Positions 1 to 9,214 of a DNA stretch of 64,000 bases are shown here, in pieces (the stretch's first letter is position 1; every line of letters begins with the position of its first letter). Below the pieces are notes generated by a model. It saw nothing but the letters and a program-made list of their open reading frames with translations, was not told the origin of the DNA and did not search any database. This DNA is from an uncultured Gammaproteobacteria bacterium (GTDB lineage: Bacteria; Pseudomonadota; Gammaproteobacteria; Steroidobacterales; XN24): the NCBI GenBank assembly GCA_947259915.1, contig CAMYOC010000047.1, forward strand, positions 1 through 64,000, written 5' to 3'. A program made the position numbers and the translations under genes.

Positions 1-111
1 CGGCGTGTGTACCAATCTGTGTCTGCCCGTCCGCTGAACGATGGTCGGTCCATCAACCCGCTTGATTCACGCAAATTGGCGCGAGCCAGATACCACCAGG
101 AGAGGGCAGCC

Positions 112-1298
112 ATGATGACGGAATGTCGTGAGAAAAAGCTCAGCTCCGGCCGCCCTTTCCTGGCTGTCCTTGCCCTTTGGCTCTCCGCGCCATCAGCCCA
201 GGCCGCTGGCTTCTACATCAGCGAGGTCGGCACGCCGGCCAGCCTCGGTACCGCTGGGGCCGCCAACGTGACCAATACCTGGGGTCCTGACTCCACCTGG
301 GCCAATCCCGCCGGTCTGGTCCACGTGGAGGGCGATCCGATGGTGGGGGGGCTGCAGACCATCGTCCCGTATATGAAATGGGATACGGACCTGGCCGAGA
401 AAGGCGGCGATGACGGCGGCAACGCGGGCGTAATCGCAGTGGTGCCGAGCTTCTATCTCTCCCGGGCCCTGTCGGATAGATGGACGTTCGGCTTTGGTCT
501 CTCAGCGCTGCAGGGCGGCGGCGCGGATTATGGTGACGGCTTTGCCGGCCGCTACGGCACTATCGACGTCGCGCTCGCTGGGTTGGGCGGGACCGTCTCT
601 CTGGGCTACAAGGTCAATGATGCGCTCTCGCTGGGTCTTGGCGCGTCGGTCATCCGCACGACCTACGAGCAGAAGATCGCGATCAACCTGGGGCCGCTGC
701 CGGACGGAACGGTAAGGATCAAGGACGCGGACGATACCGGTGTCCAGCCGATCCTCGGTCTGCAATATTCAGAGGACTGCCGGACGTGCTGCCGCTGCCG
801 TCACAGACCAGCGTAAAGCTGAAGTGGAAGAACCCTCAATGGCTGGAAGCCGGTTTGAGCTATAAGGTCGATGACCGACACATGCTGTTCGTAAGCGGCA
901 ACTGGCAGGAGTGGTCCGAATTCAGCCAGAACACGCTGGCCGTCGATACGGCCGCAGGCAACCGGCTGACGACCCTGGAGCGGGATTGGGACGACACCTG
1001 GAGACTGGCCGTCGGCTACGGCAACGTGGACTACTATCAGGGCTGGACCCTCGGTGTGTCCTATGAGAGTTCGCCAGCCAAAGACAGTGTCCGCACCATC
1101 GATTTCCCGGTCGACTCCAGCTGGAAGCTCTCCTCGGCCTATGGCCGCAGGCTGGCATCCGGGCGCGCCGTGTCAGTCGGCGCCACGCTGCAGATCGTCG
1201 GCGATGCGGAGATAGACCAGACCAACCAGGGCGTCCGCTTCGCCGGTGAGTTCAGCGACTTCTATGTGCTGTATGCGGGTGTGACGCTGCGCTTTTAG
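112..1298 (+). pseudogene. FadL/OmpP1-type outer membrane transporter, internally deleted and frameshifted
   Basis: The frame opened by ATG 112 (AGGAGAG ribosome site just upstream) encodes a signal peptide ending SAQA and then the FadL N-terminus (AGFYISEVGTPASLGTAGAA), where the family has its N-terminal hatch. The FadL reading frame is lost near 770, after PILGLQYS, and resumes in another frame from about 774 as GLPDVLPLPSQTSVKLKW, continuing to a normal barrel end (YAGVTLRF) at 1298. Family members normally have about 25 further residues, one beta hairpin carrying a motif like TRxGLxYRS, between these two points. So this looks like a deletion of about 75 bases with loss of frame, not a one-base error. 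FadL proteins carry long-chain fatty acids and other hydrophobic compounds across the outer membrane; this copy is probably inactive unless the assembly is wrong here. Confidence 0.8.
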
Positions 1299-1503
1299 AC
1301 CGGTCCGTTGACGGATGCCGTTGACTGGCTCCTAGGGCGACCACCGCAGGTCGATATCAACCTGGACCAGAGGATTACGGCTCCACCAGACCCGAACCCG
1401 GGCCGACCGGGTCTACCTGTCGATACCGCCGCAGGACAGCGATGTCGCCCTGCGGTTAGTATGCCTATCGGGCACATCATACCGCTAACGACCAGAACCA
1501 TCG

Positions 1504-1533
1504 CGGCACGGCACGGCACGGCACGGCACGGCA
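1504..1533 (+). repeat. Six tandem copies of CGGCA
   Basis: Six perfect copies of the pentamer CGGCA end directly before the presumed ribosome site (AGGAC) of the CDF transporter at 1543. A five-base unit in the untranslated leader can change length by slippage and alter promoter or leader spacing, but no such variation can be seen from one sequence. Confidence 0.9.
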
Positions 1534-1542
1534 GGACGATCC

Positions 1543-2475
1543 ATGGCAGGTTCATCGAAGAAAGCGATCTATGCGGCGCTGGTAGGCAACGGCCTGATCG
1601 CGGTGACAAAGTTTGGCGCCGCCGCCGTTACCGGTAGCGCTGCGATGTTCGCCGAGGGCATCCACTCGCTGGTGGACACCGGCAACCAGATCCTGCTGCT
1701 TTATGGATTGCGCGCGGCGCGACGAGCGCCCAGTCCCGATTTCCCGTTTGGCCACGGCAAGGAAGTCTATTTCTGGAGCTTTGTCGTCGCGATCATGATC
1801 TTCGCGCTCGGCGCGGCGCTGTCGTTCTACAAAGGTCTCGAGCATGTGCTGCATCCTGAGCCCTTGTCGAGCGTCGGTATCAACTACGTGGTACTCGGCC
1901 TGGCGATCGTGTTTGAAGGCGCCGCCCTTACCGTCGCGCTGCGCGAGTTTAACCGCAGCAAAGGCCAACTCGGATTTCTCGATGCGGTACGCCGGGGCAA
2001 GGATCCGACCTTGTTTGTGATCGTATTCGAAGACAGCGCCGCGCTGCTCGGCCTGCTGGTGGCGATGCTCGGCATCTTCCTGTATCAGATCACCGGCAAC
2101 CCGATCTTCGATGGCCTGGCGTCGATGGTGATCGGCCTGATCCTCGGCATCACCGCGATATGGCTGGCCTATGAGACCAAGAGTCTGTTGATCGGCGAAT
2201 CCGCGGACCCGGATACGGCCGCCAGCATCCGCGAGACCGCGATTTCGCATCCGATGGTCAAATCGGTCAATGAAATAGCGACCCTGCACATGGGGCCTGA
2301 GTATGTGGTGGTGACGATCAGCGTGGATTTTGTCGACGGCATCAACGTCGGCCAGGTCGAGGCCGGGGTCACCGACCTCAGCCGCCGGGTCAAGGCGATC
2401 GACCCGGTGCTGCGCCGGGTGTTTGTCGAAGTGGAACGCGGCGACGACCATCGCAGACAGCTGCAGCGGTCCTAG
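1543..2475 (+). CDS. Cation diffusion facilitator (CDF) family metal transporter
   Basis: A 310-residue inner membrane protein that would export Zn2+ or a related divalent metal in exchange for protons. Six membrane segments span roughly residues 1-215, followed by a cytoplasmic ferredoxin-like tail (IATLHMGPEYVVVTISVDF). TM2 carries the HxxxD metal pair (GIHSLVDT, H41 and D45). TM5 carries E163-D164 in VFEDSAALLG where ZitB and YiiP have HxxxD, so it belongs to the subgroup resembling human SLC30A9 and its metal preference is open. FPFGHGKE after TM2 is also typical. It stands alone, with the CGGCA repeat in its leader; the SDR gene downstream is convergent. Confidence 0.93.
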   Translation: MAGSSKKAIYAALVGNGLIAVTKFGAAAVTGSAAMFAEGIHSLVDTGNQILLLYGLRAARRAPSPDFPFGHGKEVYFWSFVVAIMIFALGAALSFYKGLEHVLHPEPLSSVGINYVVLGLAIVFEGAALTVALREFNRSKGQLGFLDAVRRGKDPTLFVIVFEDSAALLGLLVAMLGIFLYQITGNPIFDGLASMVIGLILGITAIWLAYETKSLLIGESADPDTAASIRETAISHPMVKSVNEIATLHMGPEYVVVTISVDFVDGINVGQVEAGVTDLSRRVKAIDPVLRRVFVEVERGDDHRRQLQRS

Positions 2476-2501
2476 CCGCGCGGCCGACAGTCCGCAGAAA
2501 C

Positions 2502-3245
2502 TCAGCCGACCGACATCTCGGCTTCGATCACGTTCTCCGCGAAGCCCTGATAGGCACCGCCGACCTGTTTCGCCATCGAGTCCGGGAAGGTGTGGAAGTC
2601 GCCGGCTCGGAGCGCTTCGATAACGCTGTCGACGACCAGCGCCGGCGGCTCCGCGATCTCCTGGAACCCGGCGCTGTCGCCCATGTCCGTGGCGATCGGC
2701 CCGGGATGGACACTCAGGACTGCGGTGCCCTGTTCAGCCAGCGATTCTCTCAAGGCCTGGGTGATCGAATAGGCGGCGGCCTTGGATGCGCAATAGGTCG
2801 CGAAACCCGCGAATGCCCTCAATGAAGCAACGGAATTCAGCTGTACCAGCGCGCCGCCGCCGTTGGCTTTGAGCGCCGGCGCGAACGCCTGCGCCATGCG
2901 CATCAGCCCGTAGACGTTGATCTGCATCTCATAGTCCATCAGCTCGACCGCCTTCGGGTCGAGAGCGCTGACGGTCTGCAGTACGCCGGCGTTGTTAATC
3001 ACGACATCGACATCGGTGGCAAGCTGCGCGGCCGCAGTGATCGATGGCGGATCCGTCAGATCGACACGCACCGGCACGACCTTGTCACCGTGCTGCTCGA
3101 CCAGCGGGGCCGCGCTCTCCAGCGTGCGCACCGCCGCGTAGACCTTGGCCGCACCGTGTTCGATAAACCCGTCGAGCAGTGCGCGGCCGATGCCGCGGTT
3201 GGCGCCGGTGATCAGGATAACCTTGTCCTTGATGTCATAACCCAT
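2502..3245 (-). CDS. Short-chain dehydrogenase/reductase (SDR) family oxidoreductase
   Basis: A classical SDR of about 247 residues. The dinucleotide site TGANRGIG lies at residues 13-20, NNAG follows the central strand, and the catalytic Ser and YxxxK are in [29 protein letters not shown] is the usual post-catalytic PG motif. The Arg in TGANRGIG and the absence of an acidic residue at the end of the second strand (AAVRTLE) favour NADP(H). ATG 3245 is preferred over GTG 3251 because AGGAG then lies at a normal distance. The substrate cannot be predicted. It diverges from the L,D-transpeptidase across about 330 bases holding a perfect palindrome. Confidence 0.92.
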   Translation of the reverse strand: MGYDIKDKVILITGANRGIGRALLDGFIEHGAAKVYAAVRTLESAAPLVEQHGDKVVPVRVDLTDPPSITAAAQLATDVDVVINNAGVLQTVSALDPKAVELMDYEMQINVYGLMRMAQAFAPALKANGGGALVQLNSVASLRAFAGFATYCASKAAAYSITQALRESLAEQGTAVLSVHPGPIATDMGDSAGFQEIAEPPALVVDSVIEALRAGDFHTFPDSMAKQVGGAYQGFAENVIEAEMSVG

Positions 3246-3572
3246 GGTCACTTCTCCTTGCTCGCGTATCGTCAGTTCGATTCGAATCGATGCCCATCGA
3301 TAATTGGCTGCGCCACTTCCGGTCGTCGCGTTGCGCGCTGGACGGACTGCCAGCGCGCAGCGCGGAAAGAGCCGAGGATAGTATCACGACGTTAGTCCAC
3401 GATGACGCGTCCAAGCGCGACGCTAGCCCGTGTCCCCCGGACCCTTGCTGCCCTGGCGGCTCCGGTCGATCTACGGTAGCCGGCAACGGTTTGATCCGGG
3501 CCGGGCAACAGGCACAATGCGCGGATCGACGAGGTCTTTCTCGTCGTATTTTTTTGGGGAGAATCTGAGCCG
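3246..3572. other. Divergent intergenic region between SDR and L,D-transpeptidase genes
   Basis: About 330 bases separate the two divergent starts. Apart from the palindrome at 3277-3290 and the GGGGAGA ribosome site of the downstream gene, I see no RNA gene, repeat or convincing additional coding frame. Promoters for both genes are expected here but none is clear enough to mark. Confidence 0.5.
3277..3290. promoter_or_regulatory. Perfect 14-bp palindrome upstream of the SDR gene
   Basis: TCGATTCGAATCGA equals its own reverse complement and lies 32 bases upstream of the SDR start codon, where an operator overlapping the promoter would sit. No regulator gene is adjacent, so the cognate protein is unknown. 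Confidence 0.5.
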
Positions 3573-5222
3573 ATGCGTCGAATCAAGTCAGACCTGGCCA
3601 TCTTTATCCTGCTTGTCTTGTGTGTTGCAGCGCCCGCCAGCGCCCAGCAGAACCCGGTCGCAGAGGCCATCCATGCGCGTCTGGATGAACTGCAGTTCGC
3701 CGGCGATCTCGAAATCGGCGGCGCGCGGATTGCTGCCCGCGAAATCATCCCGGAGGTGTACGCCAACCGCGACTTCGAGCCGATGTGGACCAATCCGTCA
3801 CGCGTGGAGGAGCTGCTGGCCCTGATCCAGACCGCGCCGGCCGACGGGCTGGATACATCTGACTACCATCTCGAGCCGCTGCAAGCCCAGATCGCCGAGG
3901 CCAGTGCCACGGAAGCGCCGCTCGACCGGGCGGACCTCGATATCCTGTTGACCGACTCGTTGATCCGTTTCGGCTATCACCAGCTATTCGGCAAAGTCGA
4001 TGCCGCGGCGCTGGATTCGAACATCAACTTCACCCGCACGTTCTTTGACGGCCGAGATTCGGTGATCGCGATCCCGGAGATCATCGCCTCGCCGATGTCC
4101 TTACAGCAGCAGGCCGAGGAGAGCCTCCACCGCGGTGCGTTCTATCGCAATCTGCAAAAGAACCTGGCGGGATATCGGGAGCTCGCGGCCGCCGGCGGCT
4201 GGCCCGAGGTGCCCGTCGGCGACACGCTGCGCAAGGGCGACAACGACCCCCGCGTCGCCGCATTGCGGCAGCGCCTGATCGTGACGGGCGATCTTGCAGC
4301 CGATAGCGACACCAGTTCGCCGCTATTCGAGGAGACGCTGGAAGCTGCGGTGATCCGTTTTCAGGCGCGTCATGAGCTGGGCGCCGACGGCGTGGTCGGC
4401 AAGCAGAGCTACGCGGCGCTGAACGTGCCGGTCGAGACCCGCATCGATCAATTGCGTTTGTCGCTCGAGCGCCTGCGCTGGGTCCGCGGCGACCAGGCGG
4501 ACCGGTTTATCGCGGTGAACATCGCCGGCTACCGGGTGTTCTTCATCGATGGTCAGGACCTGGCCTGGACCTCACGGGTGATGGTCGGCAAGACCTACCG
4601 ACAGACGCCGGTATTCCGCGGCACGCTTAGCTATATGGAGATCAACCCGACCTGGACCGTGCCGCCGACCATCCTGCGCAAGGACACGCTGCCGGCGATC
4701 AAGCGGGACCCCTCCTATCTGCAAAGCAAGAACATGAGCGTGATCGACCGCGATGGCCGCAAGGTCGATCCGGCCACTATCGACTGGCAGTCCTACAGCA
4801 AAGGACTCCCCTACTCCATCCGCCAGGAGCCGGGTCCGAACAACGCGCTGGGCGAGATCAAGTTTATCTTCCCCAACAAGCACTTTGTGTTCCTGCACGA
4901 TACGCCGAACCGCTCGCTGTTCGCGCGCCCCGACCGCGCCTTCAGCTCCGGCTGTATCCGTGTAGAGAATCCGTTCGAGCTGGCGCAACTGATCATGAAC
5001 GAGCCCGCCACTTGGGATCAGGCTGCGCTGGAAAAGATTCTCGACACGCACAAGACCAAGCGCATCAAGACCCCGAAACTGCCGGTCCTGATCCTGTATC
5101 TGACCGCTTCGCTACAACCGGATGGCAGTCCACGCTTCCTGAAGGATGTCTACCAGCGTGACGCAGCAGTGCTAGCGGCGCTGGATGGACCGGTAATCAT
5201 CACGCGGCTGGAAAGCGAATGA
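3573..5222 (+). CDS. YcbB-type L,D-transpeptidase
   Basis: A 549-residue periplasmic enzyme that makes 3-3 cross-links in peptidoglycan. It begins with a cleavable signal (LLVLCVAAPASAQQ). A scaffold domain follows, then a peptidoglycan-binding domain at about 210-285 (DPRVAALRQRL to GADGVVGKQSYAALNVP), and a YkuD domain at about 300-470. The catalytic signature is present: His in FLHDTPNRSLFARPDRAFSS and Cys in SSGCIRVENP. Length and order match E. coli YcbB (LdtD). ATG 3573 follows GGGGAGA. Its nearest neighbours are unrelated, so it is probably a single-gene unit. Confidence 0.95.
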   Translation: MRRIKSDLAIFILLVLCVAAPASAQQNPVAEAIHARLDELQFAGDLEIGGARIAAREIIPEVYANRDFEPMWTNPSRVEELLALIQTAPADGLDTSDYHLEPLQAQIAEASATEAPLDRADLDILLTDSLIRFGYHQLFGKVDAAALDSNINFTRTFFDGRDSVIAIPEIIASPMSLQQQAEESLHRGAFYRNLQKNLAGYRELAAAGGWPEVPVGDTLRKGDNDPRVAALRQRLIVTGDLAADSDTSSPLFEETLEAAVIRFQARHELGADGVVGKQSYAALNVPVETRIDQLRLSLERLRWVRGDQADRFIAVNIAGYRVFFIDGQDLAWTSRVMVGKTYRQTPVFRGTLSYMEINPTWTVPPTILRKDTLPAIKRDPSYLQSKNMSVIDRDGRKVDPATIDWQSYSKGLPYSIRQEPGPNNALGEIKFIFPNKHFVFLHDTPNRSLFARPDRAFSSGCIRVENPFELAQLIMNEPATWDQAALEKILDTHKTKRIKTPKLPVLILYLTASLQPDGSPRFLKDVYQRDAAVLAALDGPVIITRLESE

Positions 5223-5414
5223 GCCGACCAGCAGCGACGATGTCTGCCTGAGCTCAGAGGGCCTCGCGGGCGCGATGACCCGGTCAGTGCTCTGGCCTCC
5301 GGTTGGGGACCCAGACCAACAAATTGACTGCTTGGGCCGGCGCGGCTGATGTCGCGCTGGCGCGCCGGGTTTCGGGCCCGGCCACAGACGCCGACGCGCT
5401 GACCGCAGGTGTTG

Positions 5415-8400
5415 CTAGTCGTTGTTGCCCACGGCGTTAGCCACCGTGCGCCGCACTTCTTTCAACAGTTCCTCGCGGCGGAACCCGCCTTTTTGCATCA
5501 CCTGGTGAACCTGACCCTCGAGGCGGGCGCGGTCTTGCTCGGTCAGATCCTTGGCCGTGACCACGACCACCGGCAGATCCGCGGTGTCCGGATCCCGCCG
5601 CAGGCGCAGCAGGAACTCGAATCCGTCCATCACCGGCATCATCAGGTCCAGGATGATCATGCCTGGCCGCTGGCTCGCCACCTGCTCCAGCGCCTCCTGG
5701 CCATCAGCTGCTTCGCGCACACTGATTCCCTCCGCCTCGAGCGTGCGCCGGGTCAGTTCGCGGACAAGGGGTTCGTCATCCACGACGAGCACATCACCAG
5801 CCGGGCCTCCCCCGGCAGGGGTCTGCAGGCGATGCATCGCCTCGAGCAACTGCCTGCGATCGATCGGCTTGGTCAGATATTCGGCGGCCCCCAGCGTGTA
5901 GCCCAGACTCTTGTCATCAACGATGGTAATCATGATCACCGGGATCGACACTGTGGCAGCGTCGGCCTTCAGCGCCTTCAGCACCGACCAGCCATCCGTC
6001 CCCGGCATCATCACATCGAGGGTAATGGCCACCGGTTTCTCGGCACGGGCGATTTCCAGGCCATGGTCGCCATCCTCGGCCAGCAGCACTTCATAGCCGT
6101 CGCGGCAAAGGCTACGCGACAGCAGTTCGCGGATGGTCGGATCGTCATCGATGACCAGAACCTTGCCACGGACACCGCTGGAATCAACCGCCGCCAGCAC
6201 TTCCGACACCGCATCGGGCGCGCCTGTGGCGGTCGCTGTTTCCATCGCGGAGAGCATTTGCCGTCTTTGATCGGACATTTGGACCGGGAGACGGATGGTG
6301 AAAGCGGAACCTTCGCCAAGCGTGCTGCGGACGTCGATCGAGCCTCCGAGCATTTCGCAGAAACGCCGGGTGATCGCCAGACCCAGTCCGGTGCCACCAT
6401 ACTCGCGAGTGGTCGATGCGTCGGCCTGGGTAAACTCTTCAAAGAGCTCGTCGATCTTGTCGGCCGCGATGCCGATGCCGGTGTCGGCTATCTCGAAGTC
6501 GACCCATTCCCGACCGTCATCATCCTGTTCGCGCTGCACCGACAAGGTGACCTGCCCGTTCTCGGTGAACTTGGCCGCGTTAGAGATCAGATTGAACAGG
6601 GTCTGACGGACCTTGGTCAGGTCACTCACCATCGTGCCGAGATTGCCAGTGCCCTGGACCACGAAATCATTGCCGCGCTTCCTGACCACGGTATCTACCG
6701 TGGCGACAATCTCCTCGACCATCGTATCCACGGCAAAGGGCTCCAGATAGAGATCCATCTTGCCTGATTCGATCTTGGACAAATTGAGGATGTCATTGAT
6801 CAGCGACAACAGGTGGCTGCCGGCACCGTGAATCTTTTTCAGATCGGCGATAAATGTGTCCAGCTCGAGATCCTCGGCCTCCTCGATCAACATCTCGCTG
6901 TAACCGATGATGGCATTCATCGGGGTACGCAATTCGTGACTCATGTTGGCCAGGAACCCGCTCTTGGCGCGATTGGCCGCCTCGGCATCGTCACGGGCCT
7001 GCCGCAATTCAGCTTCTGCGATCTTGCGCTCGGTAATATCGTGGAAGACGATGACCGCGCCGACCAGCTGACCGTCCTTGCACAGAGGCGTGCTCGAATA
7101 CTCGACATCGAAGCTGGTGCCGTCCTTGCGCCACAGCACCTCGTCGTCGATCTTCGAGGTGGTGCCGTCGGTGAAGGCCGCATGCATCGGGCATTCCTCG
7201 ATCGGGTAGGCGCTGCCGTCGGCACGGGTATGGTGGATGATGTCGTGGACGGCGCCACCGAGCAGTTCTTCTTTCCCATACCCGAGCAAGCGGGCGCCAG
7301 CCCGGTTGATAAACATCAACCGGCCGTTGGCGTCGACGCCGAATATGCCTTCGCCAGTCGACTCGAGGACCGACCGGTGCCGCGCCTCGGCCTCGGCCAG
7401 CGCATCTGCCGCTTTGCGCCGTTCGGTGACGTCCCGGATCACGCTGGACACCAACAGACCATCGGCGGTCTCGATCGGACTGAGACCGACCTCGATCGGG
7501 AACTCAGTGCCGTCAGCGCGTACGCCAAGCAGATTGTCACCACCGAGCATCTCGCGCCGGGTCGGGTCGGCGAAGTAAACGGCTAGCAGACTCGGATGCC
7601 GTTCGTGAAGACGCGCCGGGATCAGCATATTGACCGACTGACCCATCATCTCGGACGCGCTGAAGCCGAAGGTCTTTTCCGCCTGGTCATTGACCATCAA
7701 GATGGTGCCTGCCTTGTCGACGATCACCATCGCGTCGGGCGCGGATTCCAGCAGGCCGCGGAAGCGGGCTTCACCGGCGCGGGTCTCGGCCTGGGTCCGC
7801 CATACCAGACCGGAGACAAACCACATCGCCAGCGCGATCAGGGTCAGCGCGAGCAGCATGGCCGCGGCCAGCCAGTACGCGGCCTGACGCGTATCGGCCA
7901 GAGCCATCCGCTGCGGAAGATAAAACGCAAAGCTCCAGCCGGCCGATGTCAGAGGCGCGAAGAATACGAGCTCGCGCTCTCCTTCCGGGCTGAGTGTGGT
8001 GCCGGTACCGGTTTCGCCCGCGATCATGCGTCGGGCCACTTCGAGCAGGTCGGGTCGATCGGCCGACTGTTCGAAGACCGTCGGGTTGCCTTCGAAGATG
8101 CCGCCGGTACGATGGATATACCGCCCTTCGGGCGTGAGTACGACAACATCCAGCTCGGTGCCGACAAACGCCTGCAATGGCTCCAGCGGGATATCGATGG
8201 TGGTGACACCGCGCAGACGGCCATCGGCGAAAAACGGCACGCTGTAGGTCGACATCATGATGTTGCCGGCGCCCTCATCGAAGTATGGTTCGCTCCAGAC
8301 GGATTGCCCGCTCGTGGCCGGATCGCGCCACCACCGCACTTCAGGGTCATTGAGATAATCGTAGGCGCCGGCGATGTCGAGCCGGTTGAGTTCATTACTG

Positions 8401-8843
8401 GAGAGACCGGCTCGATAGACATAGGGAGAGAAGGCCTCGCGTTGATCAAAACCGCCCGGCACGAAGGCCATGGCGGCGCCGTAGATCAACGGATCCTGCA
8501 GCACGCCATTCGAAAGCAGGCGATAGATCTCCTCCTCGGTCAGGTCCCCGCGTGTCGCCACCGTCTTTGCGGTCAGCTCGGCGACCTGGGCGACCCGACG
8601 CAGCTCGCCGTCAAAGCGCTCCGATAGCGTCCGGACCTCGCTTGTCATTGTGCGCTCGGTCTGCGCTATGGACCGGTCGGTGCTCGTTATCAGGTTGATG
8701 CCGAAGACCAGCAACAGGATGACCGCGATCGGCCCCACCGTGATGGCCATCAGGCGGCGGCGCGTCATCGCGCGGCTTCGCGGTGCCGCGCTATGGCCGG
8801 CGGTCGGACAGGATACACTCATATCGACGATGCTCCCGGCCAC
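5415..8843 (-). CDS. Hybrid sensor histidine kinase (dCache-PAS-PAS-HisKA-HATPase-REC-REC)
   Basis: An 1142-residue membrane hybrid kinase. TM1 lies at about 33-50, an extracytoplasmic dCache-like sensor at 55-330 (GAYDYLNDPEVRWWRDP, MMSTYSVPFF), and TM2 near 335-355. Two PAS domains follow (ESAPDAMVIVDKAGTILMVN; STGEGIFGVDANGRLMFINR). The phospho-acceptor His is in NMSHELRTPMNAIIGYSEML near 632, with a complete ATPase domain ([30 protein letters not shown]). Two receivers end the protein: LDVMMPGTDG and LDLMMPVMDG, each with its conserved Lys region. There is no output domain, so it must pass phosphate to a separate partner. The first methionine is uncertain; MTRRRLMAITVG about 25 residues in is an alternative. 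It diverges from an FG-GAP protein gene. Confidence 0.93.
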   Translation of the reverse strand: MAGSIVDMSVSCPTAGHSAAPRSRAMTRRRLMAITVGPIAVILLLVFGINLITSTDRSIAQTERTMTSEVRTLSERFDGELRRVAQVAELTAKTVATRGDLTEEEIYRLLSNGVLQDPLIYGAAMAFVPGGFDQREAFSPYVYRAGLSSNELNRLDIAGAYDYLNDPEVRWWRDPATSGQSVWSEPYFDEGAGNIMMSTYSVPFFADGRLRGVTTIDIPLEPLQAFVGTELDVVVLTPEGRYIHRTGGIFEGNPTVFEQSADRPDLLEVARRMIAGETGTGTTLSPEGERELVFFAPLTSAGWSFAFYLPQRMALADTRQAAYWLAAAMLLALTLIALAMWFVSGLVWRTQAETRAGEARFRGLLESAPDAMVIVDKAGTILMVNDQAEKTFGFSASEMMGQSVNMLIPARLHERHPSLLAVYFADPTRREMLGGDNLLGVRADGTEFPIEVGLSPIETADGLLVSSVIRDVTERRKAADALAEAEARHRSVLESTGEGIFGVDANGRLMFINRAGARLLGYGKEELLGGAVHDIIHHTRADGSAYPIEECPMHAAFTDGTTSKIDDEVLWRKDGTSFDVEYSSTPLCKDGQLVGAVIVFHDITERKIAEAELRQARDDAEAANRAKSGFLANMSHELRTPMNAIIGYSEMLIEEAEDLELDTFIADLKKIHGAGSHLLSLINDILNLSKIESGKMDLYLEPFAVDTMVEEIVATVDTVVRKRGNDFVVQGTGNLGTMVSDLTKVRQTLFNLISNAAKFTENGQVTLSVQREQDDDGREWVDFEIADTGIGIAADKIDELFEEFTQADASTTREYGGTGLGLAITRRFCEMLGGSIDVRSTLGEGSAFTIRLPVQMSDQRRQMLSAMETATATGAPDAVSEVLAAVDSSGVRGKVLVIDDDPTIRELLSRSLCRDGYEVLLAEDGDHGLEIARAEKPVAITLDVMMPGTDGWSVLKALKADAATVSIPVIMITIVDDKSLGYTLGAAEYLTKPIDRRQLLEAMHRLQTPAGGGPAGDVLVVDDEPLVRELTRRTLEAEGISVREAADGQEALEQVASQRPGMIILDLMMPVMDGFEFLLRLRRDPDTADLPVVVVTAKDLTEQDRARLEGQVHQVMQKGGFRREELLKEVRRTVANAVGNND

Positions 8844-9214
8844 CAGCCAGGCGAACTGGCTTCATCCAACCAACGCGACGCTGTGGAAACCACATCGCCA
8901 GTCTGCGCAGGCGCCAGGGATCCTGCCGCCGGGAGCTTGGTAGAGGCTGTGGAAAAACGCATCAGGGCCCGAGAATCGCTGGCTGTTGGCGTGACAATAT
9001 AGAGAAGCGATATCAGGCGCAAACGCCTGAAACAAGGCGACACCGCAGGATCCGGTGGGTCACGGCGACGGCGCATCTGCGCCGCCTGCGCCCGGCCTCA
9101 GAACCCGGCGCGTTACGCCAGCCGGTTGCGGAAACGATGCAGCGTTCCCGCGGTCAAAGGCCGGGCAGTACGATCGGATTTCTCTGCTCGACGAGCGAAC
9201 CTGGAGACAACGTA
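8844..9214. other. Divergent intergenic region, kinase to FG-GAP protein
   Basis: This stretch can be read as an N-terminal extension of the downstream gene, but the composition is Arg/Pro-rich and non-protein-like before the signal peptide, so I treat it as non-coding. No hairpin terminator, RNA gene or repeat is apparent. Promoters for both divergent genes should lie here. Confidence 0.4.

Noticed and set aside
1504-1533. CGGCA repeat as a CRISPR or origin iteron
   Set aside because: Five-base units without spacers cannot be CRISPR, and there are no origin genes nearby.
8783-9214. N-terminal extension of the FG-GAP protein
   Set aside because: The extra 144 residues are Arg/Pro-rich and precede a good signal peptide with its own GTG and ribosome site at 9215.
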